From contig OY969556.1 in assembly GCA_963701015.1 (NCBI GenBank), positions 248,001-312,000 of the forward strand: a stretch of DNA of 64,000 nt, read 5' to 3'. The DNA is from MFD09286-c1 sp963701015 (GTDB lineage: Bacteria > Bacteroidota > Bacteroidia > Bacteroidales > DTGW01). The notes under the pieces are model-generated. The model ran no database searches, was not told the origin of the DNA, and worked only from the letters and a program-made list of their open reading frames with translations. The position numbers and the translations under genes were made by a program. Shown here one piece after another: positions 8,275 through 17,981 of this stretch (positions within the stretch are counted from its first letter, which is position 1; each line of letters begins with the position of its first letter).

Positions 8275-11200
8275 ATGAAACAATACAAAATCCTAAACAG
8301 TATTTTCGGCTGGGTTACATTTGCAATTGCTGCAGTTGTTTACTTATCGACATTGGAACCCACAGTGAGTTTTTGGGATTGTGGCGAATTTATTGCTACA
8401 GCGTTTAAACTTCAAGTGAACCATCCCCCGGGAAACTCATTTTTTGAGCTTTTGGGTCATTTCTTCACCATGTTTGCCGGACATAACCTTAAAAATGTCC
8501 CTATAACTATGAATGTAATGTCTTCTTTGGCAAGTGCTTTTACTATTCTTTTGCTTTTTTGGAGCATTACACACATGGCCCGAAAAATTATTGTTAAGAA
8601 TAATGAATATACTCTTGGGAACACCATAGCAATTATCGGATCAGGTTTAGTAGGTGCTTTAGCATTTACATTTTCCGATTCATTCTGGTTCTCAGCAGTT
8701 GAAGGTATTGTTTGGTCAACATCATCGTTATTTACGGCTATAGTATTCTGGTCAATTCTGAAATGGGAAGAACATTCAGATGAAAAACATGCAAACCGAT
8801 GGCTTATTTTCCTGGCTTATATGGTTGGCCTCTCAATTGGTGTTCATTTATTGAATTTATTGGCTATTCCAGCAATTGTGTTTATATATTATTTCAAAAA
8901 ATATCCATTTACACGCAAAGGAATAATATTTGCATCCCTTATTTCTATTTTGCTAATTGCAACAGTAATGTTCGGAGTTGTCCGCGGTTTAATATATGGC
9001 GCCGCATACATGGACTTGCTATTTGTAAATGGTTTTGGTCTTCCATTTTATTCAGGTGTAATTTTTTATATAATTGCAATTGTCGTTTTTGTAGTTTGGG
9101 GATTGAATTATACATACAAAAAGCGAAAAGTTCTTTGGAATACAATTTTACTTGTATTTACAATGCTTTTACTTGGCTATTCATCTGTTACGGTTATTGT
9201 AATTCGCTCCATGGCTCATACTCCGCTTAATGAAAATGACCCGGAAAATATGTTTAGCTTACTGTATTATTTAAATCGTGAACAATATGGCGACAATCCA
9301 TTGATTTATGGCCCGGTTTATAATGCTCCGGTTACTGAATATAAAGATGATGGTAGTCCTACTTATACTCCAATTAATGGCAGGTATGAAATAACCAACC
9401 ATAAACCCGATTATGTTTATGACGACCGTTTTGAAATGTTTTTTCCAAGAATGTGGAGTCAGGAAGCAGATCATGTTAGTATGTACAAATATTGGGGTAA
9501 AGTTAAAGGTATACCTATTGATATACCTGATGGAAAAGGAGGCACACAAACAGTATATAAACCAACATTTGGTGAAAATCTGCTATACTTTTTCCGTTAT
9601 CAGATAAACCATATGTACATTCGCTATTTTATGTGGAATTTTGCGGGGCGCCAAAATGATATTCAAGGTAATGGTGAGATAACAAAGGGTAATTGGCTTA
9701 CTGGTATAAAATTTTTCGATGAATGGCGTTTGGGGCCACAGGATAAATTACCAGAATCTATGGCAAAGAATAAGGGTTTGCATAAATATTATATGCTTCC
9801 TTTTTTCCTTGGTTTGATTGGTTTGTTTTTTCAGTATAGGCGTGAGAAGAAGGACTTTACAGTTTTGGTTTTGTTTTTCTTTTTTACGGGTTTGGCAATT
9901 ATTATCTATCTTAATCAATATCCTTACCAACCGAGGGAAAGGGATTATTCCTACGTAGCGTCATTTTATGTTTTTGCAATGTGGATAGGCCTGGGCGTTT
10001 TGGGCTTATATGAAAAAGTTCTGAAAAAAATGAAAACCCCGGCAAAGGCTATACTTATAACTTTGGTATGCTTGGGGTTGGTTCCAACACTAATGGCAAA
10101 AGAAAATTGGGCTGACCATGACAGATCACATAGATATACTGCAAGAGATTTTGCATATGACTATTTAATATCGTGTGATAAAGATGCCTATATTTTTACT
10201 AATGGCGACAATGATACTTTCCCGCTTTGGTATATTCAGGAAGTTGAAGGTGTGCGAACAGATGTACGGGTTATTAACCTGAGTTATTTGAGTGCATACT
10301 GGTATATCGATCAGATGGAAAGAAAATCATATGATTCTGACCCGGTTCCTTTTTCATTAAAGAAGAATCAGGTATTGGAGGGCAGACGCGATATTATCTA
10401 TTTGATTGACAGGATTAAAGATAATGTAAATGTTAAAGATGCAGTTGATTTTGTTGCCAGTGATGATCCGCAAACCAAGACTTTACAGGGTTATAACGAG
10501 CACATTGATTATATTCCTTCAAAGAAATTTAAAATTGTTGTAGATACTGCTGAAGTTTTCAAAAATGGGTATCTTCCTCGTTCAATGGCAAATAAAGTTG
10601 TTCCCGAAATGGATTGGACAATTAATAGGAATTATATAACCAAAGCCGACTTAATGATCCTTGATCTACTAGCTTATAATAATTGGAAACGACCGATATA
10701 TTTTGCTATAACAGTATCGCGTGAAAATTATTTGAATCTCGATCCGTATATGCAAATGTGCGGGCTTACTTATAAGGTTGTGCCTGTTAAAACAGATGCT
10801 CCCAGAGGTGAAATCAGTAATTTGGATACAAAAGTTGTATATGACAACCTGATGAATAATTTTAAATGGGGAGGGATCAATAATCCAAAGGTTTATTTGG
10901 ATGAAAATAACATGCGTATGTTGTCGAATTTCAGGAACGATTTTGCAAAATTAGCAGGAACGCTTATCAATGAAGGGCATCGTGACTCTGCTTTATTGGT
11001 ATTAAATAAATGTTTGGAAGTATTACCAGATAATTGTGTACCCTATAATTATTTTAGTTTACCAATTATCGATTTGTATTATAAACTAAATAAAACTGAT
11101 CAAGCCGGGGCAATTACAAGACGGCTTGCAGAATTAACCGAACAGGAATTGGATTATTATTTCAGGTTTAATACTGAGCAACGTATGTTAATTGATAATG

Positions 11201-11334
11201 ATATTCGTATGGATTTGCAGATAATGCAGCAGTTATCTGTAATTGCTAATCAATATAAGCAAACTGAAATGGCTCATAAATTTGAGGATGTATTCAAGCA
11301 ATATTATACACTTTATAGTAACAGTGGGTCATAA
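8275..11334 (+). CDS. DUF2723 (GT117-like) membrane protein
   Basis: A 1019-residue multi-pass membrane protein starting with a hydrophobic helix, then the DUF2723 signature: P-T-V-S-F-W-D-C-G-E-F-I (acidic Asp35 and Glu38) and N-H-P-P-G (His50). About ten transmembrane helices span residues 10-620. A soluble C-terminal part (about 640-1019) ends in TPR-like helices (A-L-L-V-L-N-K-C-L-E-V-L-P). DUF2723 is related to eukaryotic TMEM260, a protein O-mannosyltransferase, and is assigned to glycosyltransferase family GT117. A role in glycosylating secreted proteins from a lipid-linked donor is inferred. It is usually a single housekeeping gene in Bacteroidota, as here, followed by its own terminator. 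Confidence 0.88.
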   Translation: MKQYKILNSIFGWVTFAIAAVVYLSTLEPTVSFWDCGEFIATAFKLQVNHPPGNSFFELLGHFFTMFAGHNLKNVPITMNVMSSLASAFTILLLFWSITHMARKIIVKNNEYTLGNTIAIIGSGLVGALAFTFSDSFWFSAVEGIVWSTSSLFTAIVFWSILKWEEHSDEKHANRWLIFLAYMVGLSIGVHLLNLLAIPAIVFIYYFKKYPFTRKGIIFASLISILLIATVMFGVVRGLIYGAAYMDLLFVNGFGLPFYSGVIFYIIAIVVFVVWGLNYTYKKRKVLWNTILLVFTMLLLGYSSVTVIVIRSMAHTPLNENDPENMFSLLYYLNREQYGDNPLIYGPVYNAPVTEYKDDGSPTYTPINGRYEITNHKPDYVYDDRFEMFFPRMWSQEADHVSMYKYWGKVKGIPIDIPDGKGGTQTVYKPTFGENLLYFFRYQINHMYIRYFMWNFAGRQNDIQGNGEITKGNWLTGIKFFDEWRLGPQDKLPESMAKNKGLHKYYMLPFFLGLIGLFFQYRREKKDFTVLVLFFFFTGLAIIIYLNQYPYQPRERDYSYVASFYVFAMWIGLGVLGLYEKVLKKMKTPAKAILITLVCLGLVPTLMAKENWADHDRSHRYTARDFAYDYLISCDKDAYIFTNGDNDTFPLWYIQEVEGVRTDVRVINLSYLSAYWYIDQMERKSYDSDPVPFSLKKNQVLEGRRDIIYLIDRIKDNVNVKDAVDFVASDDPQTKTLQGYNEHIDYIPSKKFKIVVDTAEVFKNGYLPRSMANKVVPEMDWTINRNYITKADLMILDLLAYNNWKRPIYFAITVSRENYLNLDPYMQMCGLTYKVVPVKTDAPRGEISNLDTKVVYDNLMNNFKWGGINNPKVYLDENNMRMLSNFRNDFAKLAGTLINEGHRDSALLVLNKCLEVLPDNCVPYNYFSLPIIDLYYKLNKTDQAGAITRRLAELTEQELDYYFRFNTEQRMLIDNDIRMDLQIMQQLSVIANQYKQTEMAHKFEDVFKQYYTLYSNSGS

Positions 11335-11368
11335 AATAAAATAGTATAATTAAATAATAATTTTAATA

Positions 11369-11403
11369 GAGGGTGTTGTGATTTTGCAACATCCTCTTTT
11401 TTA
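11369..11403 (+). terminator. Intrinsic terminator after DUF2723 gene
   Basis: Arms GAGGGTGTTG (11369-11378) and CAACATCCTC (11387-11396) pair with one G-T wobble around an 8-base loop, followed by at least six T. Confidence 0.88.
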
Positions 11404-11707
11404 TTGGCTTTTATTTACATTTATTGGTTTCTAGAAAAAGTATTTTAAACACTTAAATCAATACAAGTTATGAAACAATTTTATTTTAAGCCGATTTGCA
11501 ACTTTATATAGTATATTCCATAATTGGCGCATTATTTATGAGGTTTTCAATTATTGTGCTTTTTAATTATATTTGATTATAATTTTTCAAATGCTGAATT
11601 GAAATATAATTTAATTCGTTTTAGTAAGTAGCTGATTTTTATTTGATTTTCTATTATAAAATATAAGTATTTATTTAAATTACAGCAAAAAAATACAATT
11701 TAAACAA
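11404..11707. other. Gene-free A/T-rich leader before the amidase
   Basis: About 300 bases of very A/T-rich DNA. I see no open frame, repeat or structured RNA. It presumably contains the amidase promoter, but no convincing consensus pair stands out. Confidence 0.5.
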
Positions 11708-13303
11708 ATGAAAAAGAGATCGAATGTTCCGTCAATTCTGATATTTATTTTTCTTTTATGTATAAATTCATGTCAGATGGTTCAGCATAAATCAACCTTG
11801 GGAATAAATGATAATAAAGCATTGGAGGAAATTACTATTTCCCAATTGCAACAAGATTATAAACAGGGGAAATATAAAGTTCATGATGTTGTAGCATGGT
11901 ATTTAAGCCGGATAGATTCACTCGATAAACATGGACCAAAATTAAATGCAATTATAAATATAAATCCTGATGCCTTGAAGATTGCTGACCAGTTGGATAA
12001 AGAGTTGGCTACAGGAAAAATAAGAGGTTCTTTGTTTGGAATCCCGGTGATTTTAAAAGACAATATTGATACTCATGACAGAATGCCAACTACTGCCGGC
12101 GCTACAGTTTTGAAAAACTCTTTTCCTGAAGTCGATAGTTGGGTTGCAAAAAAGCTGAGAGAAGCCGGAGCAGTAATAATTGCAAAATCAAATTTAAGTG
12201 AATGGGCAAATTTCCGTTCTAATGTTTCATCCAGCGGCTGGAGCGGAGTGGGAGGTCAGACAAAAAACCCCTATGTGCTAGATCGTAATCCGTGTGGTTC
12301 CAGTTCCGGATCGGGAGTTGCAGTTTCCGCAAACTTGTGTATGATTGCCATTGGAACTGAAACCAATGGATCAATAGTATGTCCATCAAACAATAATGGT
12401 ATTGTTGGAATTAAACCAACTGTAGGCTTAATAAGCCGTTCAGGAATCATACCTATTTCTTTTACACAAGATACACCTGGGCCAATGGGCCGTACGGTTG
12501 AGGATGTAGCCATTTGTCTTGGCTCATTAACCGGGGTCGATTCATCTGATAGTAAAACTTTTAACTCGAAAAGTAATTCACATTTGAATTATACCAAATA
12601 TCTAAAAAAAGATGGATTGAAAGGCAAGCGTATTGGCTTGATGAAGGAATATATGGGATTTAGTGATAAAGTAGATACACTTATTCATCAAACGGTTATT
12701 TTACTTGAACAACAAGGTGCGGAAATTATTGAAGTAGATCCACTAAAAGATCATAGTTTTGAAGATGCCTCATTTCAAGTAATGTTATTTGAATTTAAAG
12801 ACGGACTTAACCATTACTTTGCTGGTTTGGGTAAAAATGCGCCGGTGAGAAGCCTGAAGGAGCTTATAGCCTTTAATTTAAAAGATTCAATAGAGTTGAA
12901 TTATTTTGACCAGAAAATACTCGAACAAGCCGAAAAAAAAAGTAGCCTAACCTCACCTGAATATAAAAGCGCACTTTCGAAAATGATGAAAAGTACGAGA
13001 AAGGATGGAATTGATTACCTTTTAAATAAATACAAACTTGATGCACTAATGGCTCCTACTGGATCGCCAGCTTGGAAGACAGACTTGATAAATGGAGATC
13101 ATTTTATTGGAGGAAGTTCATCTTTAGCAGCAATTTCAGGTTATCCAAGTATTACTGTACCTATGGGTTTTATTAAGGAATTGCCTGTAGGTGTCTCATT
13201 TTTTGGGAAAGCCTGGAGTGAACCAGTTTTGTTTGAAATTGCTTATGGTTATGAACAAGTATCAAAAGTAAGAAAAGCTCCGCGATTTATTGTAACCGAT
13301 TAA
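11708..13303 (+). CDS. Amidase signature family lipoprotein
   Basis: A 531-residue amidase. Signal peptide II with lipobox C-I-N-S-C (Cys22). The catalytic triad of the amidase signature family is visible: Lys117 in P-V-I-L-K-D-N-I-D, the cis-Ser Ser199 in N-P-C-G-S-S-S-G-S-G, and the nucleophile Ser222 in G-T-E-T-N-G-S-I-V-C-P. Spacing between the three resembles fatty-acid amide hydrolase and peptide amidase. The signature glycines are partly replaced by Ser/Asn (G-S-S-S-G-S-G), a variation seen in envelope-located members. It hydrolyses an unidentified amide in the periplasm. No GatB/GatC-like neighbour is present, so it is not the tRNA amidotransferase subunit. Confidence 0.88.
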   Translation: MKKRSNVPSILIFIFLLCINSCQMVQHKSTLGINDNKALEEITISQLQQDYKQGKYKVHDVVAWYLSRIDSLDKHGPKLNAIININPDALKIADQLDKELATGKIRGSLFGIPVILKDNIDTHDRMPTTAGATVLKNSFPEVDSWVAKKLREAGAVIIAKSNLSEWANFRSNVSSSGWSGVGGQTKNPYVLDRNPCGSSSGSGVAVSANLCMIAIGTETNGSIVCPSNNNGIVGIKPTVGLISRSGIIPISFTQDTPGPMGRTVEDVAICLGSLTGVDSSDSKTFNSKSNSHLNYTKYLKKDGLKGKRIGLMKEYMGFSDKVDTLIHQTVILLEQQGAEIIEVDPLKDHSFEDASFQVMLFEFKDGLNHYFAGLGKNAPVRSLKELIAFNLKDSIELNYFDQKILEQAEKKSSLTSPEYKSALSKMMKSTRKDGIDYLLNKYKLDALMAPTGSPAWKTDLINGDHFIGGSSSLAAISGYPSITVPMGFIKELPVGVSFFGKAWSEPVLFEIAYGYEQVSKVRKAPRFIVTD

Positions 13304-13356
13304 GAATAAAGCGAAACCGATGGTTGGATGCTAACTTTACTTGAATAACAACGACA

Positions 13357-14082
13357 ATGATTAAAAAACTTATAGAAAAAATATTAGTTCCTGTCTATAG
13401 TTTTGCGAATCTTCTGGGATTATTGCCAGATGAATTTATGGAATATTCTAATGGTATTTCCTTTGGGTAAACGTCTTGATAATTATAATGTTAATTTGTT
13501 GGAAAATTCCCCATCATTGGAATTTTTAAATCATTATAAAAATGTTAAAGAATAATAAACAGAACTCACTTTAAACATATGCAATGAACTTAAAAAAAGA
13601 ATATTAATTGTATAAATATACTAAACAGTACATATAACAAGTAATGAATTAAGCCATATTTAAAACGTTCTGGTATTAAATTTCCCATAAAATAATCACA
13701 TCTCGATCGGGTTTAGGTTGGATAGGTAAAACAGATTTATTTTTTCTGAAGATTTTGGACCTCGTGTTAGGTTATAAGTATTTTAATTTACAGATTAATA
13801 GAATTAACAAGACAAACAATAAGCCAAAGTAAATGTGGAACCTGTGATATATGTGTTAAGAGATGTCTGGCACAAGCTGCAATTGGGACGTTATGGGATA
13901 TAAATATTGAAAGAGATATTTATCGATGCTTATAAATGCAAAAAAAATGTAGTGAATATGCTAAATTGTTATTAAAAATCGATTCTCGTATTTGTGATAT
14001 TTGTGTATCAGTTAGTCCGAATGGTAAAAAAGCAATAATAATAGGAACTAAAAAATATAAGAATACCTGGATGTTAAAGTGA
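13357..14082 (+). pseudogene. Decayed QueG-like (COG1600) iron-sulfur protein gene
   Basis: Broken pieces in several frames together follow the order of the epoxyqueuosine reductase-like family. A first frame from Met at 13357 to a stop at 13468 ends P-D-E-F-M-E-Y-S-N-G-I-S. The next frame gives S-P-S-L-E-F-L-N-H-Y-K-N-V (stop 13553). A third gives R-S-G-L-G-W-I-G-K (about 13703-13729), then after a shift F-S-E-D-F-G-P-R-V-R. A fourth gives C-G-T-C-D-I-C-V-K-R-C (13834 on), typical of a 4Fe-4S cluster, followed after another shift by D-A-Y-K-C-K-K-K-C and C-D-I-C-V-S-V. At least four lesions make it non-functional. The second-cluster region has also lost the usual C-P-Y. It is a relic, not a protein gene. 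Confidence 0.72.
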
Positions 14083-14160
14083 AAAATTTTCTTGATGGAT
14101 TCTTATATTTGTTCCAGCATCTATTCTAAGCTTATTTTTTAAAATTAAACGTGAACAAAG

Positions 14161-14541
14161 ATGAAAGATGTAATTAAAAAATTAAAGTTTAAAGCTAATG
14201 GAGTTGTTATAAATGCTCCATCAGCAATTGAAAATGAATTTGTAAAGCTTGGGTTCTCTACTTCTTTTGACAAAAATTCATTAAGTGAAAATACCCTATT
14301 GTTTGTAAATAATAAAAAGGAGTTTCTTGACTTTTTAACTAACCAATTAAAAAATATTTTACCCGATAGTATATTTTGGATAGCTTATCCTAAAGGTGGT
14401 TCTAAAATAAAGGTAGATATTAACCGGGATACAATTCGGGTAACCGCTGAAGGATTTGGTATTGCAACTGTGACAGCAATTTCTATTGATGAAACTTGGA
14501 GTGCATTACGTTTCAGACCTATTGAAAAAGTCGGGAAATAG
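14161..14541 (+). CDS. Small DUF3052-like protein
   Basis: A 126-residue cytoplasmic alpha/beta protein without signal or membrane segment. The C-terminal half reads W-I-A-Y-P-K-G-G-S-K-I-K, then I-N-R-D-T-I and I-D-E-T-W-S-A-L-R-F-R-P. This pattern (W-I-x-Y-P-K-x-S ... D-x-N-R-D ... D-D-T-W-S-A-L-R) is what I know from DUF3052 and related short proteins of unknown function. It stands alone, first of the small accessory genes after the QueG-like relic. No function is assigned. Confidence 0.65.
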   Translation: MKDVIKKLKFKANGVVINAPSAIENEFVKLGFSTSFDKNSLSENTLLFVNNKKEFLDFLTNQLKNILPDSIFWIAYPKGGSKIKVDINRDTIRVTAEGFGIATVTAISIDETWSALRFRPIEKVGK

Positions 14542-14725
14542 TAATTGATAAAAAACAAAACAACTACTACCAACAGGTGCATTGTTGTTTAGTCTGTGCA
14601 CTGAACAAAAGTGTTCTGATTTAGTTTATGATTTTGCCCAACAATAAATAGACAATACATATTTTTAAATTCCACCATAACAAAATTGCCTGAACGTAAA
14701 GTTAACAATCAATCAACAATAAGTT

Positions 14726-15283
14726 ATGACAACAGACGAATTTAAAGTGACAATCCATATGGTTTCAAGTATCGACGGAATTATTGCCAAAAAAGACAAT
14801 GATGTTTCGTGGTTTGAAACATCAAGCAATTATGAAAAAGGAATCACCGAACAAAACCCTGAAGAATTTCTTAAACCAATTGAATGTTATATAATGGGGT
14901 CTCGGACTTATGAACTTGCTTTGGAACTCTCAAAGTCTTATGGATGGGCTTATGGAGAGAAACCAACAGTAGTATTAACTAATAGAATTCTTCCAAAAAA
15001 TCGAAAAAATATTGAGTTTTATTCGGGCGACTTGACCAAACTTGTAAACGAACAATTGAAACCAAAATATAAAAATGTATGGGTTGTTGGTGGTTCTATC
15101 CTTGCCAAAGATTTTATTCAACAAAAATTAGTTGACGAAATTAGAATAAGTATTTTGCCGATTATTTTAGGTGATGGGCTTTTATATTTTGACCACATAG
15201 GACAAGAACAAGTATTACATCTTAAAAACACTACAGCTTATAAAAATGGAATGATAGAATTGCTTTACGAAATAAAAAAATAA
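14726..15283 (+). CDS. RibD C-terminal / dihydrofolate reductase family protein
   Basis: A 185-residue single-domain protein of the RibD_C/DHFR-like fold. Visible motifs are M-V-S-S-I-D-G-I-I-A at the N-terminus, C-Y-I-M-G-S-R-T-Y-E (nucleotide-binding turn), V-W-V-V-G-G-S-I-L-A, and I-L-P-I-I-L-G-D-G-L-L-Y-F. Such stand-alone reductases probably use NADPH on a small pterin or pyrimidine-like substrate; none is established for this branch. They are frequent in mobile gene cassettes. A family-1 boundary repeat begins about 30 bases after its stop codon. A second paralogue-like gene lies at 24958. Confidence 0.85.
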   Translation: MTTDEFKVTIHMVSSIDGIIAKKDNDVSWFETSSNYEKGITEQNPEEFLKPIECYIMGSRTYELALELSKSYGWAYGEKPTVVLTNRILPKNRKNIEFYSGDLTKLVNEQLKPKYKNVWVVGGSILAKDFIQQKLVDEIRISILPIILGDGLLYFDHIGQEQVLHLKNTTAYKNGMIELLYEIKK

Positions 15284-15312
15284 GAATGACAGAAGTAAAT
15301 ACTGCCTGTATC

Positions 15313-15437
15313 TTCGACTCAAACTCAATACGTGTTATAGATGTTTCACAAGTTCAGTGTTTTCAAATTATATTAGTGTAGCAGTATTTATTCTGCAAGT
15401 TATTCTCACACTTTGCATTGCAGAGGAACGATTGCGA
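15313..15437 (+). repeat. Family-1 cassette boundary repeat R1 (degenerate)
   Basis: It aligns with R2 over its core (15330-15411): GTTATAG, CAAGTTCAGTG, AATTATATT and TTCTGCAA are shared. The right edge GAACGATTGCG (15426-15436) corresponds to GAACGTTGGGCG in R3. The promoter-like part is TTTC (15344) and TATATTAG (15369-15376), each one change from consensus. It is the most diverged copy. Confidence 0.6.
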
Positions 15438-15465
15438 ATATTATTTAGATGACATCAATTTCAAT

Positions 15466-17349
15466 ATGAAAAAAATTAATTTATTAAACAATGGGATTCC
15501 GATTTCTCCTTCATTAAGCCCAACTTTAGAGGCAGAAGATTTTGAACCAAGAATAGGAGAAAACAAAAAAAGACTTCTGATAGTTTCATTTGTTGCTTTT
15601 TTAATTGCAGCATCCATGAGTTTTATTGCAAAGTTTTTGGTTCTACTTATTGATTTATTCACCAATATATCATTTCATGGAATTTTTTCATTTTCACATT
15701 CAACTCCTGTCACAAATTCACTCGGAATTTTTGTAGTAATAATTCCTGTTATTGGAGGAATTATAGTTGGTTTGATGGCGCTCTATGGCTCAAAAGCGAT
15801 ACGTGGACATGGTATTCCAGAAGCAATGGAGCAGATTCTAACCAATGAAAGCAAAATAAAACCTACAATAACTTATTTAAAGCCACTTTCCTCTGCAATA
15901 GCAATAGGAACAGGTGAGCCATTCGGAGCAGAAGGCCCTATCATTGCCACAGGCGGAGCCCTGGGTTCTACCATCGGACAGCTATTAAAAATATCTCATA
16001 ATGAACGAAAAATATTATTGGCTGCTGGAGCAACAGCAGGAATGGCTGCAATTTTTGGGAGTCCGGTTGCAGCAATTTTCTTAGCAATCGAATTATTATT
16101 ATTTGAATTTTCGCCACGTTCACTTATTCCTGTTGCAATTGCATGTATTGTTGGTGCTGCTGGTCATCATCTGTTATTCGGGCAAGAACCTGTTTTTAGG
16201 ATGAATTCAATATCAATACCATCAAACAAATCTCTTTTAGTTTATAGTATAATGGGTGTTATTATAGGAGTTCTTTCTGTCGGGGTTAGCAAATCAGTTT
16301 ATTTTGTTGAAGAAGTATTTGAAAAAATTCCTGTTCACTGGATGTGGTGGCCTGCTATAGGTGGACTATTGGTTGGAATGGTCGGTTATTTAGCTCCTCG
16401 TACTCTCGGAGTTGGATACGAAAACATTACGGATGTTCTTTCTGGTAGCTTAACAATGCAGGTAATTTTATCATTGTTTCTTTTAAAATTTATTTCTTGG
16501 GCAATTGCATTGGGTAGTGGAACTTCCGGAGGAACTTTAGCTCCATTACTTACAATTGGCGGTGCGGCAGGAGCATTATTGGGAATTGAGATAATTAAAT
16601 TCTTTCCTCAATTTGGTATTACAATTCCACTTGCAGCCTTGGTAGGTATGGCTTCTATGTTTGCTGGCGCATCAAGAGCATTATTGACTTCAATTATTTT
16701 TGCTTTGGAAACAACTTCTCAGTCTAACGCTTTACTTCCTCTCCTTGGTGCCTGTCTTGGATCTTATTTAGTTTCTTTTTTTCTAATGGAGAACACAATT
16801 ATGACAGAAAAAATTGCTCGAAGGGGTGTTAAAACTCCACACTCATATGAACCCGATATATTGGAAAGACTAACAGTTGACCAGGTTATCAATGATTTTG
16901 AAATAGTATTTAATGAAGATGATAGCATAAAGAAAGTAATAGAATGGTTAAGTCAAGAAATAAACTATCAGTCAAATTATTTTGTTATTTCAAATATTGA
17001 TGGAGAATATAAGGGAATACTGAGTTCTTCAATTTTATTTAACAACCAGAATTTTTTGGAAAATAAAATCGGAACATTATTAAAGAGCAATAACGCATCT
17101 GTAAGGTTAAAAGACACACTCCGAATTGCTGCTGAAATTATGGCGAAAGAAAATATTGATGTTTTGCCGGTTGTTGAAGAAAACAATATCGTTGGCATTG
17201 TGTCCTATCGTGACATTCTTGCATCATACAAACATAGGACTGACAATCATGAAATGAAAAAGCCTCACATTTCATTTAAACGGGAAGGCTTAAAAATATT
17301 AATACGTGGAAAGAAAATGGTTTCTGTCATGAAACGAAAAGACAAATAG
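15466..17349 (+). CDS. ClC-family chloride channel/transporter with CBS domains
   Basis: I place the start at ATG 15466 (627 residues). The longer frame begins at a TTG inside repeat R1 and is less likely. The protein has about eleven membrane helices (about residues 40-460) with the ClC selectivity motifs R-G-H-G-I-P-E-A (usually G-S-G-I-P), G-A-E-G-P-I-I (the gating Glu) and G-T-S-G-G-T-L-A-P. A cytoplasmic pair of CBS domains covers about 480-600 (I-D-V-L-P-V-V-E-E-N-N-I-V-G-I-V-S). It moves chloride or another small anion across the inner membrane; the gating Glu is retained, which permits H+/Cl- exchange. The 10-bp tandem repeat of the next gene begins 42 bases downstream. Confidence 0.9.
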   Translation: MKKINLLNNGIPISPSLSPTLEAEDFEPRIGENKKRLLIVSFVAFLIAASMSFIAKFLVLLIDLFTNISFHGIFSFSHSTPVTNSLGIFVVIIPVIGGIIVGLMALYGSKAIRGHGIPEAMEQILTNESKIKPTITYLKPLSSAIAIGTGEPFGAEGPIIATGGALGSTIGQLLKISHNERKILLAAGATAGMAAIFGSPVAAIFLAIELLLFEFSPRSLIPVAIACIVGAAGHHLLFGQEPVFRMNSISIPSNKSLLVYSIMGVIIGVLSVGVSKSVYFVEEVFEKIPVHWMWWPAIGGLLVGMVGYLAPRTLGVGYENITDVLSGSLTMQVILSLFLLKFISWAIALGSGTSGGTLAPLLTIGGAAGALLGIEIIKFFPQFGITIPLAALVGMASMFAGASRALLTSIIFALETTSQSNALLPLLGACLGSYLVSFFLMENTIMTEKIARRGVKTPHSYEPDILERLTVDQVINDFEIVFNEDDSIKKVIEWLSQEINYQSNYFVISNIDGEYKGILSSSILFNNQNFLENKIGTLLKSNNASVRLKDTLRIAAEIMAKENIDVLPVVEENNIVGIVSYRDILASYKHRTDNHEMKKPHISFKREGLKILIRGKKMVSVMKRKDK

Positions 17350-17390
17350 TAGGGTTTCAAGAAGAGGATACCGCTGCAAAGTACTAAAAA

Positions 17391-17486
17391 TTGAATGAAA
17401 TTGAATGAAATTGAATGAAATTGAATGAAATTGAATGAAATTGAATGAAATTGAATGAAATTGAATGAAATTGAATGAAATTGAAT
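17391..17486 (+). repeat. Tandem 10-bp repeat overlapping a start codon
   Basis: Nine exact copies of TTGAATGAAA (17391-17480) plus a partial tenth. Every unit holds an ATG immediately overlapping a TGA (ATGA). The ninth ATG (17475) is the start of the GNAT gene. ATGs of units 1-7 read seven codons and stop at the TGA two units on; the eighth stops at TAA. Confidence 0.97.
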
Positions 17487-17981
17487 AATAAAAAAATACT
17501 GATTCGACTAGCAAAACTGAACGACCTTACTGCATTACAAGAGCTTTTTGTTGATACAATTGAAGCTGTTTGCCGTAACCATTATTCGCCGGAACAAATT
17601 GCAGTTTGGACTTCATCAATTGAAAATACACAACGTTGGACTGATAAATTGGTGAAACAATATTTCATTATTGCAGAAATCGACAACAAGATAGTTGGAT
17701 TTGCTTCGTTAGAAAATAATGAATATTTAGACTTTATGTATGTTCACAAAGATTATCAAAGACAAGGTATTGCAGATAATCTTTACTCGGAAATATTAGC
17801 CAAAGCAATTAAACACGGTACAACATTATTGACATCTGATGTTAGTATTACGGCCAGGCCATTTTTTGAGAAAAAAGGATTTAAACTAATAGCAGAACAA
17901 AAAATTAACATCAAAGGTGTTGAAGTTATTAACTTTAAAATGACTTTAGAATTGAAATTAGAAAAAACAAAGAATTCCTAA
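17475..17981 (+). CDS. GNAT family N-acetyltransferase
   Basis: A 168-residue acetyltransferase. The fold begins at I-L-I-R-L-A-K-L-N-D and shows the acetyl-CoA loop in V-H-K-D-Y-Q-R-Q-G-I-A-D-N-L-Y (the R/Q-x-x-G-x-A/G motif), followed by S-I-T-A-R-P-F-F-E-K-K-G-F-K, the usual closing strand-helix. It resembles the YafP-like/PF13673 subgroup; substrate unknown. The start codon is the last ATG of a nine-unit 10-bp repeat, so initiation may depend on repeat number (see the repeat entry). No Shine-Dalgarno sequence is present. It is a single gene, typical of cassette cargo. Confidence 0.88.
   Translation: MKLNNKKILIRLAKLNDLTALQELFVDTIEAVCRNHYSPEQIAVWTSSIENTQRWTDKLVKQYFIIAEIDNKIVGFASLENNEYLDFMYVHKDYQRQGIADNLYSEILAKAIKHGTTLLTSDVSITARPFFEKKGFKLIAEQKINIKGVEVINFKMTLELKLEKTKNS

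Noticed and set aside
15418..15465. TTG start extending the ClC protein by 16 residues
   Set aside because: The extension lies in boundary repeat R1; ATG 15466 begins a normal N-terminus.
17299..17514. Minus-strand frame rich in F-I-Q-F-H-S-I-S
   Set aside because: Complement of the 10-bp repeat in front of the GNAT gene; no start context and overlaps the end of the ClC gene.
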